From an uncultured Gammaproteobacteria bacterium (lineage in GTDB: Bacteria > Pseudomonadota > Gammaproteobacteria > Pseudomonadales > Azotimanducaceae): 37,357 bases of DNA. Below, piece by piece: positions 1 through 9,615 of the stretch. The translations under genes were made by a program, and so were the position numbers. The DNA lies in the NCBI GenBank assembly GCA_913050215.1, contig CAJXBG010000029.1, positions 1 to 37,357 on the forward strand. Reading direction: 5' to 3'. Within the stretch, counting starts at the first letter, position 1. Each line of letters opens with the position of its first letter. The notes under the pieces were generated by a model. That model was not told the origin of the DNA. It saw nothing but the letters and a program-made list of their open reading frames with translations, and ran no database searches.

Positions 1-452
1 GCAAAGTTGATCCTGTTTGATAATCTGAATATGTGAGTGTCTACCGCCATCGTCGGTTGACCAAATGCTGTGTTCAAAATCACATTTGCTGTTTTTCTGC
101 CGACGCCCGGAAGGGCTTCGAGATCTTTGCGGTTATCCGGTACAACGGAATCATGCACTTCTACCAATATCCGACAGGTTTTGATGACATTCGCTGCCTT
201 GGTATTAAACAGACCTATTGTCTTGATGAAATTTTTCACGCCCGCTTCCCCTAGCGCTAACATTTCTGCGGGGGTGTTTGCTGCTTCATATAACCCTTTC
301 GTTGCCTTGTTGACGCTCACGTCGGTTGCCTGTGCGGACAGCAAAACAGAAATTAGCAGTTCGAAGGTTGATGAGTACGCGAGTTCTGTTGTTGGCGTTG
401 GATTTTCATCTCGAAGCTTTGCCAAAATTTGATAACGCTTGTCTTTATTCAT
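1..452 (-). CDS. nth: Endonuclease III (5' part only, runs off the window)
   Basis: DNA glycosylase/AP lyase of base-excision repair, acting on oxidised pyrimidines. Translating the reverse strand from the ATG at 452-450 gives about 150 residues without a stop before the window edge; the family is about 211 residues, so the C-terminal part, with the expected 4Fe-4S cysteine loop, lies outside. The helix-hairpin-helix motif LPGVGRKTANV is at residues 114-124. The catalytic Lys120 and Asp138 (in AVDTH) fall at the same numbers as in the E. coli enzyme. The ATG overlaps the end of rnfE by 8 bp, so it is the last gene seen in the rnf operon, the usual rnf-nth arrangement. Identification is secure; only completeness is unknown. 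Confidence 0.95.
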   Translation of the reverse strand, partial: MNKDKRYQILAKLRDENPTPTTELAYSSTFELLISVLLSAQATDVSVNKATKGLYEAANTPAEMLALGEAGVKNFIKTIGLFNTKAANVIKTCRILVEVHDSVVPDNRKDLEALPGVGRKTANVILNTAFGQPTMAVDTHIFRLSNRINF

Positions 453-1089
453 GTTGCATTAGCCAGTTTTTAGCCGCCAAAAGGCATCCAAAGGTGAGAA
501 AAGCACCGGGTGGTAATATCACCAGCAGTAACCCATCGAAGTTAAAGCGTATCACCAGGTCTGCATCGGTGATACCAAATATCTGAGGATCAAAGACGAG
601 CGCCAGGCCTTGAAACAAGGTGCCTTGTCCTAGTATTTCCCTGATGCCACTCAACAGCATGATGACAAGGAGAAAACCTGTGCCCATCATAAATCCGTCG
701 ACAACGCTTGCCCTGATTGGATTGCGACTGGCAAAACTTTCCGCGCGAGCAAGAACAGTACAATTTGTGACAATTAATGCGACGAACAGCCCAATCCGTT
801 GATGAATCTCAAACAACCAGTGCTGCAGCGCAAGGTCGGCGCAGGTGACAAAGGTCGCGATAACCATAATCTGTAATGGCAATCTAATTCGCTCGTCTAA
901 AAAGTCTTTGACGAGACTGATCAGCAGGTTAGAAGCTGTCAGCACAAATAAAGTGACGATACCAAGGATGGTGCCATTCACCAGCGTCGTCGAAACGGCT
1001 AGCAGTGGGCAAAGCCCTAACAATTGTACAAGCGCGGGGTTTTTTAGCCAGAGACCGTCAGCGGCAAGCCCGCGGTAATCAGTGCTCAT
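445..1089 (-). CDS. rnfE: Electron transport complex subunit RnfE
   Basis: Integral membrane subunit of the Rnf (Rsx) complex, paralogous to RnfA and to NqrD/NqrE. The protein has about six hydrophobic helices. It carries the family motif LVQLLGLCPLLAVS near the N-terminus and the matching half-motif ALIVTNCTVLARAE in the middle; the Cys in each is the expected ligand of the intramembrane 2Fe-2S centre shared with RnfA. I chose the ATG at 1089 over an in-frame GTG at 1098 because the ATG has a GGTG-type upstream site and gives the usual length (214 residues). It overlaps rnfG by 11 bp at its start and nth by 8 bp at its end. Confidence 0.95.
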   Translation of the reverse strand: MSTDYRGLAADGLWLKNPALVQLLGLCPLLAVSTTLVNGTILGIVTLFVLTASNLLISLVKDFLDERIRLPLQIMVIATFVTCADLALQHWLFEIHQRIGLFVALIVTNCTVLARAESFASRNPIRASVVDGFMMGTGFLLVIMLLSGIREILGQGTLFQGLALVFDPQIFGITDADLVIRFNFDGLLLVILPPGAFLTFGCLLAAKNWLMQHE

Positions 1090-1699
1090 TATTTTCACCC
1101 GTGTTTAACGTTTCCGTGGTTGGGTCGATTAATTGTCCTGTTGAACCGGCCCAGATGGAGGATCGGCTTTCGAAATGAACTAACCCCGTTTCTACGCCTT
1201 CAATGACCGCAGCTGGTGTGATTGTTGCACCGCTAAATTGATCAAATATACCGCCGTTTTTTTTGACGGCCCAATCTGCTTCCTGCAGGTTTGCAAGACT
1301 CTTGCCCGCAAACGTGTGTATCCAGTCTGAAACACCGGTTTCGATTTTATCGCCTAGCCCCGGTGTTTCCTTGTGCGAGATGACGCGGACGCCGAGTATT
1401 TCTCCTTCGGTGTTAACCCCAAGCCAGAATGTGATATTTCCGTTATAACCTTTGCTGGTTGATTGTCTAAAGACAACGCCGGTTATTTCCGCCCCAGATC
1501 TAAGTTGATAGACGTCGGTCTCGATTTCAAACAATTCAGTCTTTGGGTCGTTCGCAATTTCAATGAGTTGCTTTTGCGCAAATCGGATTTGATTCTCCAG
1601 AATCCTGTCGCGAGATAAAAGGTTGCTCATGGACACTAACAGCCCACAGAAGGCGGCAAGGACAATGAAAGTGATTAATGGCTTTTTATGACTACTCAC
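1079..1699 (-). CDS. rnfG: Electron transport complex subunit RnfG, flavoprotein
   Basis: Membrane-anchored, periplasm-facing flavoprotein that relays electrons within Rnf. It has one N-terminal membrane helix (about residues 8-28) followed by an FMN-binding domain. The SGATIT motif near residue 157 carries the threonine to which FMN is normally joined covalently by ApbE. The length of 206 residues is normal. The start is GTG, set by an 8-bp overlap (GTGAGTAG) with the rnfD stop; the end overlaps rnfE. ApbE, needed for flavinylation, is not in this window. Confidence 0.95.
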   Translation of the reverse strand: MSSHKKPLITFIVLAAFCGLLVSMSNLLSRDRILENQIRFAQKQLIEIANDPKTELFEIETDVYQLRSGAEITGVVFRQSTSKGYNGNITFWLGVNTEGEILGVRVISHKETPGLGDKIETGVSDWIHTFAGKSLANLQEADWAVKKNGGIFDQFSGATITPAAVIEGVETGLVHFESRSSIWAGSTGQLIDPTTETLNTGENNEH

Positions 1700-2714
1700 T
1701 TTTACCTCTCCCAGATAGCGAGGACAATGCTGGTGGCGCCAGTCTAAGTCGGTCTATCAGTGGTGCTGCTGCGTTCATGAGCAAAATAGCAAAAGCAATG
1801 CCCTCGGGGTAAGCGCCTGCGGTTCGTATAATAAATGTGATGATGCCAACGCCTGCGCCGAAGATGATCTGTCCAGCGGTCCCGCTAGGAGATGAAACCG
1901 GGTCAGTCACGATAAAGAATGCAGCGAACATTGTGCTGCATGAGAACAGGTGTAATAAAGGTGAACCGAGGCTGTCCGAGCTACCGCTGTCGTAGAAGAA
2001 TATGGACAGTAGCGTGAGTGTCAAAAGCAGTGAAGCCGGCGCATGATATTGAATGACTCTATTTTTTAACAGATACAAACCGCCCAACAGGAAAGCAACG
2101 CTAATCCACCCCCACCCAACACCGGCGAGGCTGTTAAAACCATATTTCGGTAACCACACTTCGTCAATGGTCTGACTACCCCGGAATTTGACAATATCCA
2201 GCGGTGTTGCAGCGGTAATGCCATCAGGCACTGCCAGTAATCCCAATTTGATTTGTATCAAAACGGCGATATCAGGGCCGGTGCTATCGATGACGGGCCA
2301 CTGCGACATCGCCAGCGGAAAAGAAAGTATTAAGAGGGCAAAACCAACCATCGCTGGATTAAAGACATTATGTCCAAGTCCGCCATAAATGTGTTTACCG
2401 AAAATGATCGCAAAAAGCACACCGGCAGCGACCAGCCATATCGAAAGGTAAGGTGGTAAGCAAACAGCGATCAGTGACGCAGTGACAATTGCGCTACCGT
2501 CTGTTAACTGAGACTTGATGGATGCACCTGAATATTGACCGGAAGTCGAAGGATCACGCAGGGATAGCAAAATAAACTCAGCGATCAATGCAACGATAAT
2601 GGCGACAAAAAGATTGATGAGGACGCCGAGGCCAAGGAACCAGGTCAGCGTTATAATGCCGGGCAGTAGCGCCAGCAAAACTTGAATCATCAGATTTTGG
2701 GTCGTGTTTTTCAT
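1692..2714 (-). CDS. rnfD: Electron transport complex subunit RnfD
   Basis: Polytopic membrane subunit of the ion-translocating Rnf complex, related to NqrB. The 340-residue chain has many hydrophobic helices. The family motif GGLGHNVFNPAMVG is near residues 111-124, and a TAATPLD segment near 167-173 holds the probable FMN-linking threonine. A conserved FIVTDPVSSP block lies toward the C-terminus. The ATG overlaps the stop of the upstream rnfB-rnfC fusion by 4 bp (ATGA). Nothing in RnfD looks degraded, which argues that the complex is still in use although the NADH-binding part of RnfC is missing from this operon. Confidence 0.95.
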   Translation of the reverse strand: MKNTTQNLMIQVLLALLPGIITLTWFLGLGVLINLFVAIIVALIAEFILLSLRDPSTSGQYSGASIKSQLTDGSAIVTASLIAVCLPPYLSIWLVAAGVLFAIIFGKHIYGGLGHNVFNPAMVGFALLILSFPLAMSQWPVIDSTGPDIAVLIQIKLGLLAVPDGITAATPLDIVKFRGSQTIDEVWLPKYGFNSLAGVGWGWISVAFLLGGLYLLKNRVIQYHAPASLLLTLTLLSIFFYDSGSSDSLGSPLLHLFSCSTMFAAFFIVTDPVSSPSGTAGQIIFGAGVGIITFIIRTAGAYPEGIAFAILLMNAAAPLIDRLRLAPPALSSLSGRGKSE

Positions 2715-3685
2715 TTACCTGACCTCATTTCCGCCGCGTCTTTATGCTGTTTTGTTAAAGATTGAAGAATGGCGCTGCGATCAGATTTGCTAGGACGAGA
2801 CCTGAGGTTTTGCGTTCGCGTTAATTCCCTGGCCTGGTGTTTTTGATGTCGTCTCTTAAGACGTTCGGCTTCAGCAAATTCAGTTTTCCTTTGCCTACTT
2901 AATGCCTTTGCATCGGTAAATATTTGCGTGAGGGGCAATTGGCTTGGACAAACCTTGTCGCAAAGCTGACATTCGATGCAGTCATTCAGCCCTATCGCTT
3001 CCAGACGGTCGATAGACTTTCTTTCCCAATACAAAGCTTGAGGGGCAAGATCGCGCGGGCATCTTAATTCGCAGAGATCACACCCAATACACTCGGTTGT
3101 TGACACGTCCTGTTTGAGTGATTCTTCCGCTAGCATTACTGTGCCTACGATGTCTTGAGCGCTCGCTTCTGTTACTTGGATCATGTCAATACAATCGACA
3201 GGACAGGGTTCAAGGCAGAGGTCGCAACCAGTGCAGTGCTGTTCAATGACGGAGTGTAATCGTTGTGGTGCGCCGATGATTGCATCTACCGGACACGCGG
3301 GCAGACAGAGTGTACAACCAATGCATTCGGACTCCCGTATGCGAGCAATAGTTGCCGCTTCGTGTTGCGTGTCATTTTCTAACGGCAGCGGTTCACGACC
3401 CAGTAGGTTCGCTAGCGCCTTGACGGTGTCCTGACCACCGGGAGGGCAGAGGTTAATTGCTTCGCCAGTGACGATTGCCTCGGCGTAAGGAAGGCACCCG
3501 GGGAAGCCACATTGCGCGCACTGCGTTTGGGGTAACAACCGGTTGATATCCCCGACGACAGAGTCTGTGTCAGACTGAAAACGTCTGGCTGAAAAACTCA
3601 ACAGGTATGCTGTGGCCCCGCCAAGTAGCGCAATCGTGAACACACCTAAAATAACTTCGGTAAACTCGTTCAATACAAGATCCAT
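2711..3685 (-). CDS. rnfB: RnfB fused to the C-terminal ferredoxin domain of RnfC
   Basis: Predicted iron-sulfur electron carrier of Rnf, 324 residues against about 190 for E. coli RsxB. Residues 1-170 are RnfB: an N-terminal membrane helix, the 4Fe-4S domain with Cys56, 59, 64 and 80, and two ferredoxin clusters (Cys121/124/127/131 and 151/154/157/161). Residues about 197-290 are not RnfB: they match the RnfC tail, with clusters Cys199/202/205/209 and Cys236/239/242/246, the LYW spacer, the DCIEC and CPSQLPL motifs, then a basic coiled tail. The RnfC NADH/FMN domain (roughly 370 residues) is absent. The gene fills the rnfB-rnfC position: the start overlaps rnfA by 1 bp and the stop overlaps rnfD by 4 bp. 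The frame is open across the junction. An alternative reading is a naturally extended RnfB, as in some clostridia, but the tail is RnfC-like. Confidence 0.9.
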   Translation of the reverse strand: MDLVLNEFTEVILGVFTIALLGGATAYLLSFSARRFQSDTDSVVGDINRLLPQTQCAQCGFPGCLPYAEAIVTGEAINLCPPGGQDTVKALANLLGREPLPLENDTQHEAATIARIRESECIGCTLCLPACPVDAIIGAPQRLHSVIEQHCTGCDLCLEPCPVDCIDMIQVTEASAQDIVGTVMLAEESLKQDVSTTECIGCDLCELRCPRDLAPQALYWERKSIDRLEAIGLNDCIECQLCDKVCPSQLPLTQIFTDAKALSRQRKTEFAEAERLKRRHQKHQARELTRTQNLRSRPSKSDRSAILQSLTKQHKDAAEMRSGK

Positions 3686-4272
3686 TAGTCCATTCCCGTG
3701 AAGCCCATAAAGCCCAGCGATATAAGACCAGCGGTGATCATGTGTATGGCTGCACCTTGGAACGGCAGAGGAATGTTGGCTGATTCAAGACGTTCGCGCA
3801 TGCTTGCGAACATGATCAGTATGATTGAGAAACCGAGAGCTGCACCGAAACCAAAGATAACCGACTCGTAAAAAGAATGTGCCTGTCTGACGTTTAGCAG
3901 AGCGACACCGAGTACCGCGCAGTTCGTCGTTATGAGCGGAATAAAAATGCCAAGTACCTGATGTAGTAACGGTTGGGTCGACTTGATCACCATTTCAGCG
4001 AACTGCACCAGTGATGCAATGATGACAATAAAAGTGATGATTCTGAGGTATTCCAGATTCAGCGGAACGAGCAGGTAGGTTTCGACCAGATAGCTTGCCG
4101 CGGACGCTATCGTTAAGACGAAGGTCGTGGCAGCCGCCATGCCGATTGCACTTTCAAATTTCTGAGAAGCGCCCATGAATGGGCACAGGCCTAGAAATTG
4201 GACCATGACAAAATTGTTGATAAAGATGGTGCTGAAAAGAATGATCAGAGGTGCTTGTATGAAATCGGGCAT
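3685..4272 (-). CDS. rnfA: Electron transport complex subunit RnfA
   Basis: Integral membrane subunit that forms the RnfA-RnfE core of the complex. The 195-residue protein has about six helices. Its motif [14 protein letters not shown] near residues 22-35 and the later [10 protein letters not shown] contain the Cys residues expected to bind the intramembrane 2Fe-2S centre. It is the first rnf gene, 15 bp after the metG stop codon on the same strand and without a clear Shine-Dalgarno, so cotranscription with metG is likely. Its stop overlaps the next ATG by 1 bp (TAATG). Confidence 0.95.
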   Translation of the reverse strand: MPDFIQAPLIILFSTIFINNFVMVQFLGLCPFMGASQKFESAIGMAAATTFVLTIASAASYLVETYLLVPLNLEYLRIITFIVIIASLVQFAEMVIKSTQPLLHQVLGIFIPLITTNCAVLGVALLNVRQAHSFYESVIFGFGAALGFSIILIMFASMRERLESANIPLPFQGAAIHMITAGLISLGFMGFTGMD

Positions 4273-4287
4273 GGCTTGTTTTTAGGC

Positions 4288-6315
4288 TTAGGTAACCGCC
4301 ATTCCGGGCTGCGCGCCGTTGTCTGCTTCCACAAGAAAAATATCGCTGCCGCCAGGTCCTGCCGCCAACACCATGCCTTCGGAGACACCAAACTTCATTT
4401 TACGAGGGGCGAGGTTGGCGACCAGAACAACGTGCTTGCCAATGAGCGATTCCGGCTGATACGCACTTTTTATGCCCGAAAAAACATTGCGTTTTTCATC
4501 GCCGATGTCGAGTGTTAGCTGTAGCAGCTTATCAGCACCTTCAACATGTTCCGCATTGATGACCTTCGCAACTCGCAAATCGATCTTGCTGAAATCGTCG
4601 ATTGAAATGTACTGCTCTGTTGGTTCGGTTTTAGGCTCACTGACTTTGGGCTTTTGTTCCGGCGTCGATTGGGTCGAAGCTTCGACCAGTTTTGCCACAT
4701 CTTTTGACTCCAGTCTTGCAAGTATAGGTTTGAACTTGTTCAGCTTGTGACTTCCCAATGGTGTGGCCAGGTCGTCCCAGACCAGAGGCGAAACGTTAAG
4801 GAAATGTTCTGCGCGTGACGCAAGTGACGGCAGCACGGGTTTTAGATAGATCATCAGTGCACGGAACATATTGATGCCGTCGGAGCAAACTTGCTGCACC
4901 TCGGTTCTTTTGTTTGGGTCCTTGATCATCGCCCAGGGCTGATGTTCGGCGATGTACTGGTTCGCCTTGTCTGCCATCGCCATAATCTGGCGCATGGCTT
5001 TGCTGAATTCATCCTGTTCATACAGCTGTGCAATGTTGTCTCGCTCGTTAAGTATCTCTTCGACTAATCCTGTAGTCGGCTCGCTAGCCAATTCTCCGTC
5101 GAACTGTTTGTTGATGAATCCGGCGCAGCGACTCGCGATATTCACAACCTTGCCGACGAGATCTGAATTCACCTTGGTGACAAAATCTTCGAGATTGATG
5201 TCCAGATCATCTATGCCATTGCCCAGCTTTGTCGCGAAGTAATAGCGTAAATATTCAGGATCGAGAAACTCAAGATAGGTTTTTGCATTGATAAATGTGC
5301 CGCGTGACTTAGACATCTTCTGTCCATCCACGGTAATAAAACCATGCGCATGCACCCGTGTCGGCGTGCGGAAGTCAGCTTTGCTCAACATGGCGGGCCA
5401 GAACAGGGCGTGGAAATTGATGATGTCTTTGCCAATGAAGTGGTGCACCTCGTATGTCGAGTCTGTCTTCCAGTAGTCGTCAAATACTGGGGCGTCGTCT
5501 CCGCTTTGCTGATCGCAATAGTGTTGGAATGAAGCCATGTATCCGATAGGTGCATCTAGCCAAACATAAAAGTATTTGCCAGATTCACCGGGAATCTCGA
5601 ACCCAAAATAAGGCGCGTCGCGACTGATGTCCCAATCCTGCAGTCCTGCGTCCAGCCACTCCGCCAGCTTGTTTGCGACTTGTGGATGTAGGGTGCCGCT
5701 ACGAGTCCACTCGCTCAGGAAATCAGTAAAATTAGAGAGCGCGAAGAAAAAATGCGTCGATTCTTTTAATACGGGTGTTGCGCCTGATATTTTAGATGCT
5801 GGGTCAATCAGGTCGGTCGCGTCGTAGGTGGCACCGCAAGCTTCACAATTATCGCCATATTGATCTGGGGTCTTGCATTTGGGGCAAGTGCCGACGATAA
5901 AACGATCCGCCAGGAACATGTTTTTTTCTGGATCATATAATTGATTGACGGACCGCGTTTTAATCTGCCCTGCTGCTTTCAGCCGATTGTAAATCAGTGA
6001 TGAGTAATGTTGATTCTCGTCAGAATGGGTTGAGTGATAGTTGTCATGGCTAACGAGAAACCCTTGAAAATCCTGTTCGTGTTCGCGTTTTATGTCAGCG
6101 ATGAGCGTTTCCGGTGTGACCCCGAGTTCCTCAGCTTTCAGCATGATTGCCGTACCGTGCGTATCATCAGCACAGACATAGATGCACTGGTTGCCCCGAA
6201 GGCGCTGAAATCTCGCCCAGATGTCCGTTTGAACATGCTCCAGCATGTGACCAAGGTGTATTGAGCCATTTGCATTTGGCAGGGCGCTGGTCACGAGAAT
6301 CTTACGTTTTTCCAT
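4288..6315 (-). CDS. metG: Methionyl-tRNA synthetase
   Basis: Charges tRNA-Met with methionine in the cytoplasm. The 675-residue chain has the class I signature HLGH at residues 20-23, a zinc knuckle with Cys144, 147, 157 and 160, and KMSKS at 333-337. An EMAPII/Trbp111-type tRNA-binding domain fills about the last 100 residues ([23 protein letters not shown] onward), joined by a P/E/K-rich linker. Length and domain order match E. coli MetG (677 residues). It diverges from hslO across a 162-bp gap and is followed closely by rnfA. Confidence 0.97.
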   Translation of the reverse strand: MEKRKILVTSALPNANGSIHLGHMLEHVQTDIWARFQRLRGNQCIYVCADDTHGTAIMLKAEELGVTPETLIADIKREHEQDFQGFLVSHDNYHSTHSDENQHYSSLIYNRLKAAGQIKTRSVNQLYDPEKNMFLADRFIVGTCPKCKTPDQYGDNCEACGATYDATDLIDPASKISGATPVLKESTHFFFALSNFTDFLSEWTRSGTLHPQVANKLAEWLDAGLQDWDISRDAPYFGFEIPGESGKYFYVWLDAPIGYMASFQHYCDQQSGDDAPVFDDYWKTDSTYEVHHFIGKDIINFHALFWPAMLSKADFRTPTRVHAHGFITVDGQKMSKSRGTFINAKTYLEFLDPEYLRYYFATKLGNGIDDLDINLEDFVTKVNSDLVGKVVNIASRCAGFINKQFDGELASEPTTGLVEEILNERDNIAQLYEQDEFSKAMRQIMAMADKANQYIAEHQPWAMIKDPNKRTEVQQVCSDGINMFRALMIYLKPVLPSLASRAEHFLNVSPLVWDDLATPLGSHKLNKFKPILARLESKDVAKLVEASTQSTPEQKPKVSEPKTEPTEQYISIDDFSKIDLRVAKVINAEHVEGADKLLQLTLDIGDEKRNVFSGIKSAYQPESLIGKHVVLVANLAPRKMKFGVSEGMVLAAGPGGSDIFLVEADNGAQPGMAVT

Positions 6316-6427
6316 GGGAACGGATCTGTGTCTTTTCGAGGGTGCTAAATATACTGATGCGGCGGGTTAATTTCATCTTAAATAAGGTTTTTCTCCGTTA
6401 AATGGCTCGCCTTCCTCTTAATCTCGT

Positions 6428-6433
6428 TATAAT
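6428..6433 (+). promoter_or_regulatory. Putative -10 box for hslO
   Basis: A perfect TATAAT lies 45 bp upstream of the hslO start codon in the metG/hslO divergent gap. No good -35 hexamer is seen at the right distance, so this is a tentative promoter element. Confidence 0.35.
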
Positions 6434-6477
6434 GCCGCTCCGAATAGTCCCCCGTGTTTTGGTTAAGGAAAGAAAAA

Positions 6478-7362
6478 ATGTCGCAGGAAACTTCATTGAG
6501 ATTTATCTTTGAAGATACCGATATCCGTGGTGATTTTGTCCGGCTGGATGAAAGTTATCGTGAGATTCTCAGAGTGCATGATTACCCCGAACGAGTAGCT
6601 GACCTGCTCGGTGAATTTCTCATTGCGAGTGTGCTGCTGAGCGGAACCATTAAGTACAAAGGACGGTTTGTGTTACAAATCAGAAGTCAGGGAAAAATAC
6701 CGCTATTAATGGTAGAAGCTACCCATGATAAGAAAATTCGCGGCATCGCCCGTCTCGCGGAAGAAGGCGCGACAGGACCTGATATTTCAGCCGACGATGA
6801 CTTCTCGATGCTTTTCGCAAAAGGTACGCTGGTGGTCACGGTTGATCCTATAGACGGCGAACAGTACCAGAGCGTTGTGCCACTGGTTGGAAATAGCTTG
6901 GAGACGTGTCTAGCCCATTATTTTGCGCAATCAGAGCAGTTGGAAACTTCAGTAAAGCTAGCTGCGAATGGGGTTAATGCAGCGGGTTTCTTATTGCAAC
7001 AACTCCCCGTGCAAGAGGTGCCTGATAAGAAATCAAGAGCCGCCCAGTGGGATCACCATCTGATCCTCGGGCAGACGGTAAAACCTGATGAGCTGCTTTC
7101 GCTTGAGGGTCAGGTACTGCTTCAGCGATTATATGGTGAGGAAACGATTCGGTTAATGAAAACCGAGGATGTGATATTTCAATGCAGTTGTAGTGCGCAG
7201 AGAACTGCTGGCGCACTGGTTGTGCTTGATCCGGCTGAACTTGAGGATCTTTTTGATGATCTCGGGACAATTTCAATGCACTGCGAATTTTGTCAAACAG
7301 AGTATGATTTTTCGCGTGAAACGCTGGCGGAGTTGGTCAGAGATGGTGGGACAACCCATTAA
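6478..7362 (+). CDS. hslO: Redox-regulated chaperone Hsp33
   Basis: Cytoplasmic holdase activated by oxidation of its zinc centre. The 294-residue chain has the Hsp33 core from residue 7. The C-terminal redox switch is complete: Cys236-x-Cys238, then Cys269-x-x-Cys272 after 30 residues, the four zinc ligands. The ATG at 6478 is preferred over an in-frame GTG at 6454 because AAGGAAAG sits just upstream of it. The gene is inserted between the divergent metG and the downstream mrp, which are often neighbours. Confidence 0.95.
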   Translation: MSQETSLRFIFEDTDIRGDFVRLDESYREILRVHDYPERVADLLGEFLIASVLLSGTIKYKGRFVLQIRSQGKIPLLMVEATHDKKIRGIARLAEEGATGPDISADDDFSMLFAKGTLVVTVDPIDGEQYQSVVPLVGNSLETCLAHYFAQSEQLETSVKLAANGVNAAGFLLQQLPVQEVPDKKSRAAQWDHHLILGQTVKPDELLSLEGQVLLQRLYGEETIRLMKTEDVIFQCSCSAQRTAGALVVLDPAELEDLFDDLGTISMHCEFCQTEYDFSRETLAELVRDGGTTH

Positions 7363-7442
7363 TACAAGTTCAGGATTACAGTAAAGATAACAGGAGTGAA
7401 GCTATCAATAGTGAAACTATAAACAAGTTAAAGTTACCCGGT

Positions 7443-8246
7443 GTGCGCCACATTATCGCCGTAGGTTCCGGAAAAGGCGGCGTGGGTAAGTCTACTGTAT
7501 CGTCAAACCTTGCCTTGGCTCTGCAAGCTGCAGGTCATACCGTTGGCTTGTTGGATGCGGACATTTATGGCCCCAGCCAGGGGCTGATGATGGGCGTTGC
7601 ATCCGGCACAAAGCCGGAAGTCACTGAGAACGCTATCATGCCCGTCATGGCGAATGGCGTTCAGTGCATGTCAATGAGTTTTGTCGCTTCCGATCGCACG
7701 CCAGCAGTGTGGCGTGGGCCCATGGCGAGCGGTGCGCTTCAGCAACTGATATCACAAACCTATTGGCAAAATGTTGATTATCTTATTGTGGATATGCCGC
7801 CCGGAACCGGTGACATTCAGTTGACGCTGTCTCAGAATACCGCGCTTGCTGGCGCAGTGATTGTGACAACACCGCAGGACATTGCATTACTAGATGCCCG
7901 AAAAGCCATCGAAATGTTCCTCAAGGTCGAGGTGCCTATACTCGGTGTGGTTGAAAATATGAGCACCCACGTCTGTAGTCAGTGCGGACATGAGGAAGCC
8001 ATTTTTGGCGAAGGCGGTGGGCTTTCTATTTCGGAAGAATACCAGATTGATCTTTTGGGCAAATTGCCACTGTCTTTGTCTGTGCGACAGCAATCGGATG
8101 GGGGTAAACCAACGGTGATTAGTGATCCCGATGGATCTGCAGCCAAATCCTTCCGCGACATAGCGGCTAAGGTCGATGAAAAAATGTCAGAGCTGACAAA
8201 TAGCGCCGGTAATCAGGGGCCAAAAATACAGATTCTGGACGACTAA
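7443..8246 (+). CDS. mrp: Iron-sulfur cluster carrier ATPase Mrp/ApbC
   Basis: P-loop ATPase that carries and transfers Fe-S clusters in the cytoplasm. The deviant Walker A GSGKGGVGKST is at residues 8-18, followed by LLDADIYGPS and the DMPPGTGD Walker B block. The ligand motif CSQCGHEE (CxxC) is near residue 180. The MIP18/DUF59 N-terminal domain of E. coli Mrp is absent. GTG at 7443 is the first usual start codon but lacks a Shine-Dalgarno and would cut into the conserved LPGVRHIIAV strand. The frame is open further upstream, and AGGAG at 7392-7396 lies 7 bp before an in-frame ATC at 7404. The true start is therefore uncertain and probably upstream. Confidence 0.93.
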   Translation: MRHIIAVGSGKGGVGKSTVSSNLALALQAAGHTVGLLDADIYGPSQGLMMGVASGTKPEVTENAIMPVMANGVQCMSMSFVASDRTPAVWRGPMASGALQQLISQTYWQNVDYLIVDMPPGTGDIQLTLSQNTALAGAVIVTTPQDIALLDARKAIEMFLKVEVPILGVVENMSTHVCSQCGHEEAIFGEGGGLSISEEYQIDLLGKLPLSLSVRQQSDGGKPTVISDPDGSAAKSFRDIAAKVDEKMSELTNSAGNQGPKIQILDD

Positions 8247-8293
8247 CCACCGCATCAGTATGATGCGCTCACTTTAGGTTTACAGGAATACGA

Positions 8294-8860
8294 ATGTCGA
8301 TTAAGTCTGATCTGTGGATACGCCGAATGTCGGAGAACAATGGCATGATTTCGCCCTTCGAGGCGGGCCAGGTAAGGGAGTCTGGCGGTGACAGAATAAT
8401 TTCCTATGGTACCTCGAGTTACGGCTATGATGTGCGCTGTAGTGATGAGTTCAAGGTTTTTACAAACATTCATTCGGCGACTGTAGATCCAAAAGCCTTC
8501 GATGAGAAAAGTTTTGTCGATGTGAAAAGCGATGTTTGTATCATCCCGCCAAATTCATTTGCGCTCGCACGAACCGTTGAATTCTTCAAGATTCCTAGGA
8601 GTGTGTTGACAATTTGTCTGGGTAAATCAACCTACGCGAGGTGTGGCATTATTGTAAACGTCACGCCGCTGGAGCCTGAGTGGGAAGGACACGTCACGCT
8701 TGAGTTCTCAAACACGACCACGCTGCCTGCAAAGATTTATGCAAACGAGGGTGTGGCTCAAATGCTGTTTTTTGAGTCTGACGAAGTTTGTGAGACCTCT
8801 TATAAAGACCGGGGTGGCAAATATCAGGGGCAAACCGGCGTGACGCTGCCAAAAACCTAG
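8294..8860 (+). CDS. dcd: dCTP deaminase
   Basis: Converts dCTP to dUTP for thymidylate synthesis. The 188-residue protein is close to the family length (193 in E. coli). It has the nucleotide-binding GKSTYAR block at residues 110-116 and the [19 protein letters not shown] block, with catalytic Glu137 (equivalent to Glu138 of E. coli). [10 protein letters not shown] near residue 40 is the conserved N-terminal motif. It follows mrp by 47 bp, the usual mrp-dcd neighbourhood. Its stop overlaps the convergent DUF3108 gene by 4 bp, leaving no room for a separate terminator. Confidence 0.96.
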   Translation: MSIKSDLWIRRMSENNGMISPFEAGQVRESGGDRIISYGTSSYGYDVRCSDEFKVFTNIHSATVDPKAFDEKSFVDVKSDVCIIPPNSFALARTVEFFKIPRSVLTICLGKSTYARCGIIVNVTPLEPEWEGHVTLEFSNTTTLPAKIYANEGVAQMLFFESDEVCETSYKDRGGKYQGQTGVTLPKT

Positions 8861-9615
8861 TCGGCTTCGATTTTTTTGCCGTCAAACTCAGCGTCTGAAA
8901 GTAGCAACTCGAAGCCACTGCCATCATCTTTGAGTTGCTGAAAACGCACCAGCATAAAATCATAGTCCAGAGCCAGCCAAAAAATGGTGCTTCTACTGTC
9001 GCCTGCCGGTCGTTTGCGGGTGATCTTCAGTGTCTGTAGGTTACCTATACCTGTTTTGACCGTTTCCTCCTGAAGGATCTCAAAATCATATCGCTTGAGT
9101 TTTCTTTTGTCTGCGACGTCATAGGTAAGAGCAGGCCAGGATTGGTCTTTGTTTTGTGCTTGTTTGAGATCTGTTCGCATTTGATACTGGTATAGAAGCT
9201 TGTCGAATACGCCAAGATCTATTTCCATATTCCAGCTTTTCTCAGGCACTTGATTCTCGACCTTCATATTTTCCCAGTCGAACGCCAGCACAGTGTGTCT
9301 GTTCTTGCCGATACCCTTGCGGTGATATTGGTATTCCAGAGGCATGGCGTTGTCGTTTTCATCCAGCTGGAAGACTGATTGTTCGACGATGGAAGCGAAA
9401 AACGATTCTGCCGTGGATGATAACAAGAAGCGATTTTCGCCAAGTTTGGTAAGTTCTCTGATGCCAGTTGCGCTGACAGGAAGACCTTTGTAATCAGCTT
9501 TGTAGGTCGCTCGGAAAGGCACAGGTTCTGCATTTGCCTGATCGATTGCAAATATAAAGAGAAATAGCAGGCAAGCCGCGCTGGCGACTCGATAATTTAG
9601 CGTTGGTGTCAGCAT
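8857..9615 (-). CDS. DUF3108-family exported protein
   Basis: Secreted or periplasmic protein of unknown function. The N-terminus has a signal peptide (hydrophobic stretch about residues 12-24, then ANA before EPVPF). The body matches the DUF3108 pattern: [18 protein letters not shown], an internal [14 protein letters not shown] segment, and a C-terminal beta-rich [15 protein letters not shown]. The length is 252 residues. In related gammaproteobacteria this gene usually follows purM and purN; here it stands alone, divergent from the DUF2066 gene across about 100 bp. A role in the envelope is only inferred. Confidence 0.8.
   Translation of the reverse strand: MLTPTLNYRVASAACLLFLFIFAIDQANAEPVPFRATYKADYKGLPVSATGIRELTKLGENRFLLSSTAESFFASIVEQSVFQLDENDNAMPLEYQYHRKGIGKNRHTVLAFDWENMKVENQVPEKSWNMEIDLGVFDKLLYQYQMRTDLKQAQNKDQSWPALTYDVADKRKLKRYDFEILQEETVKTGIGNLQTLKITRKRPAGDSRSTIFWLALDYDFMLVRFQQLKDDGSGFELLLSDAEFDGKKIEAD

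Noticed and set aside
1-432. Two forward frames (33-254, 70-432) at the left edge
   Set aside because: They are antisense to the clear nth gene on the minus strand.
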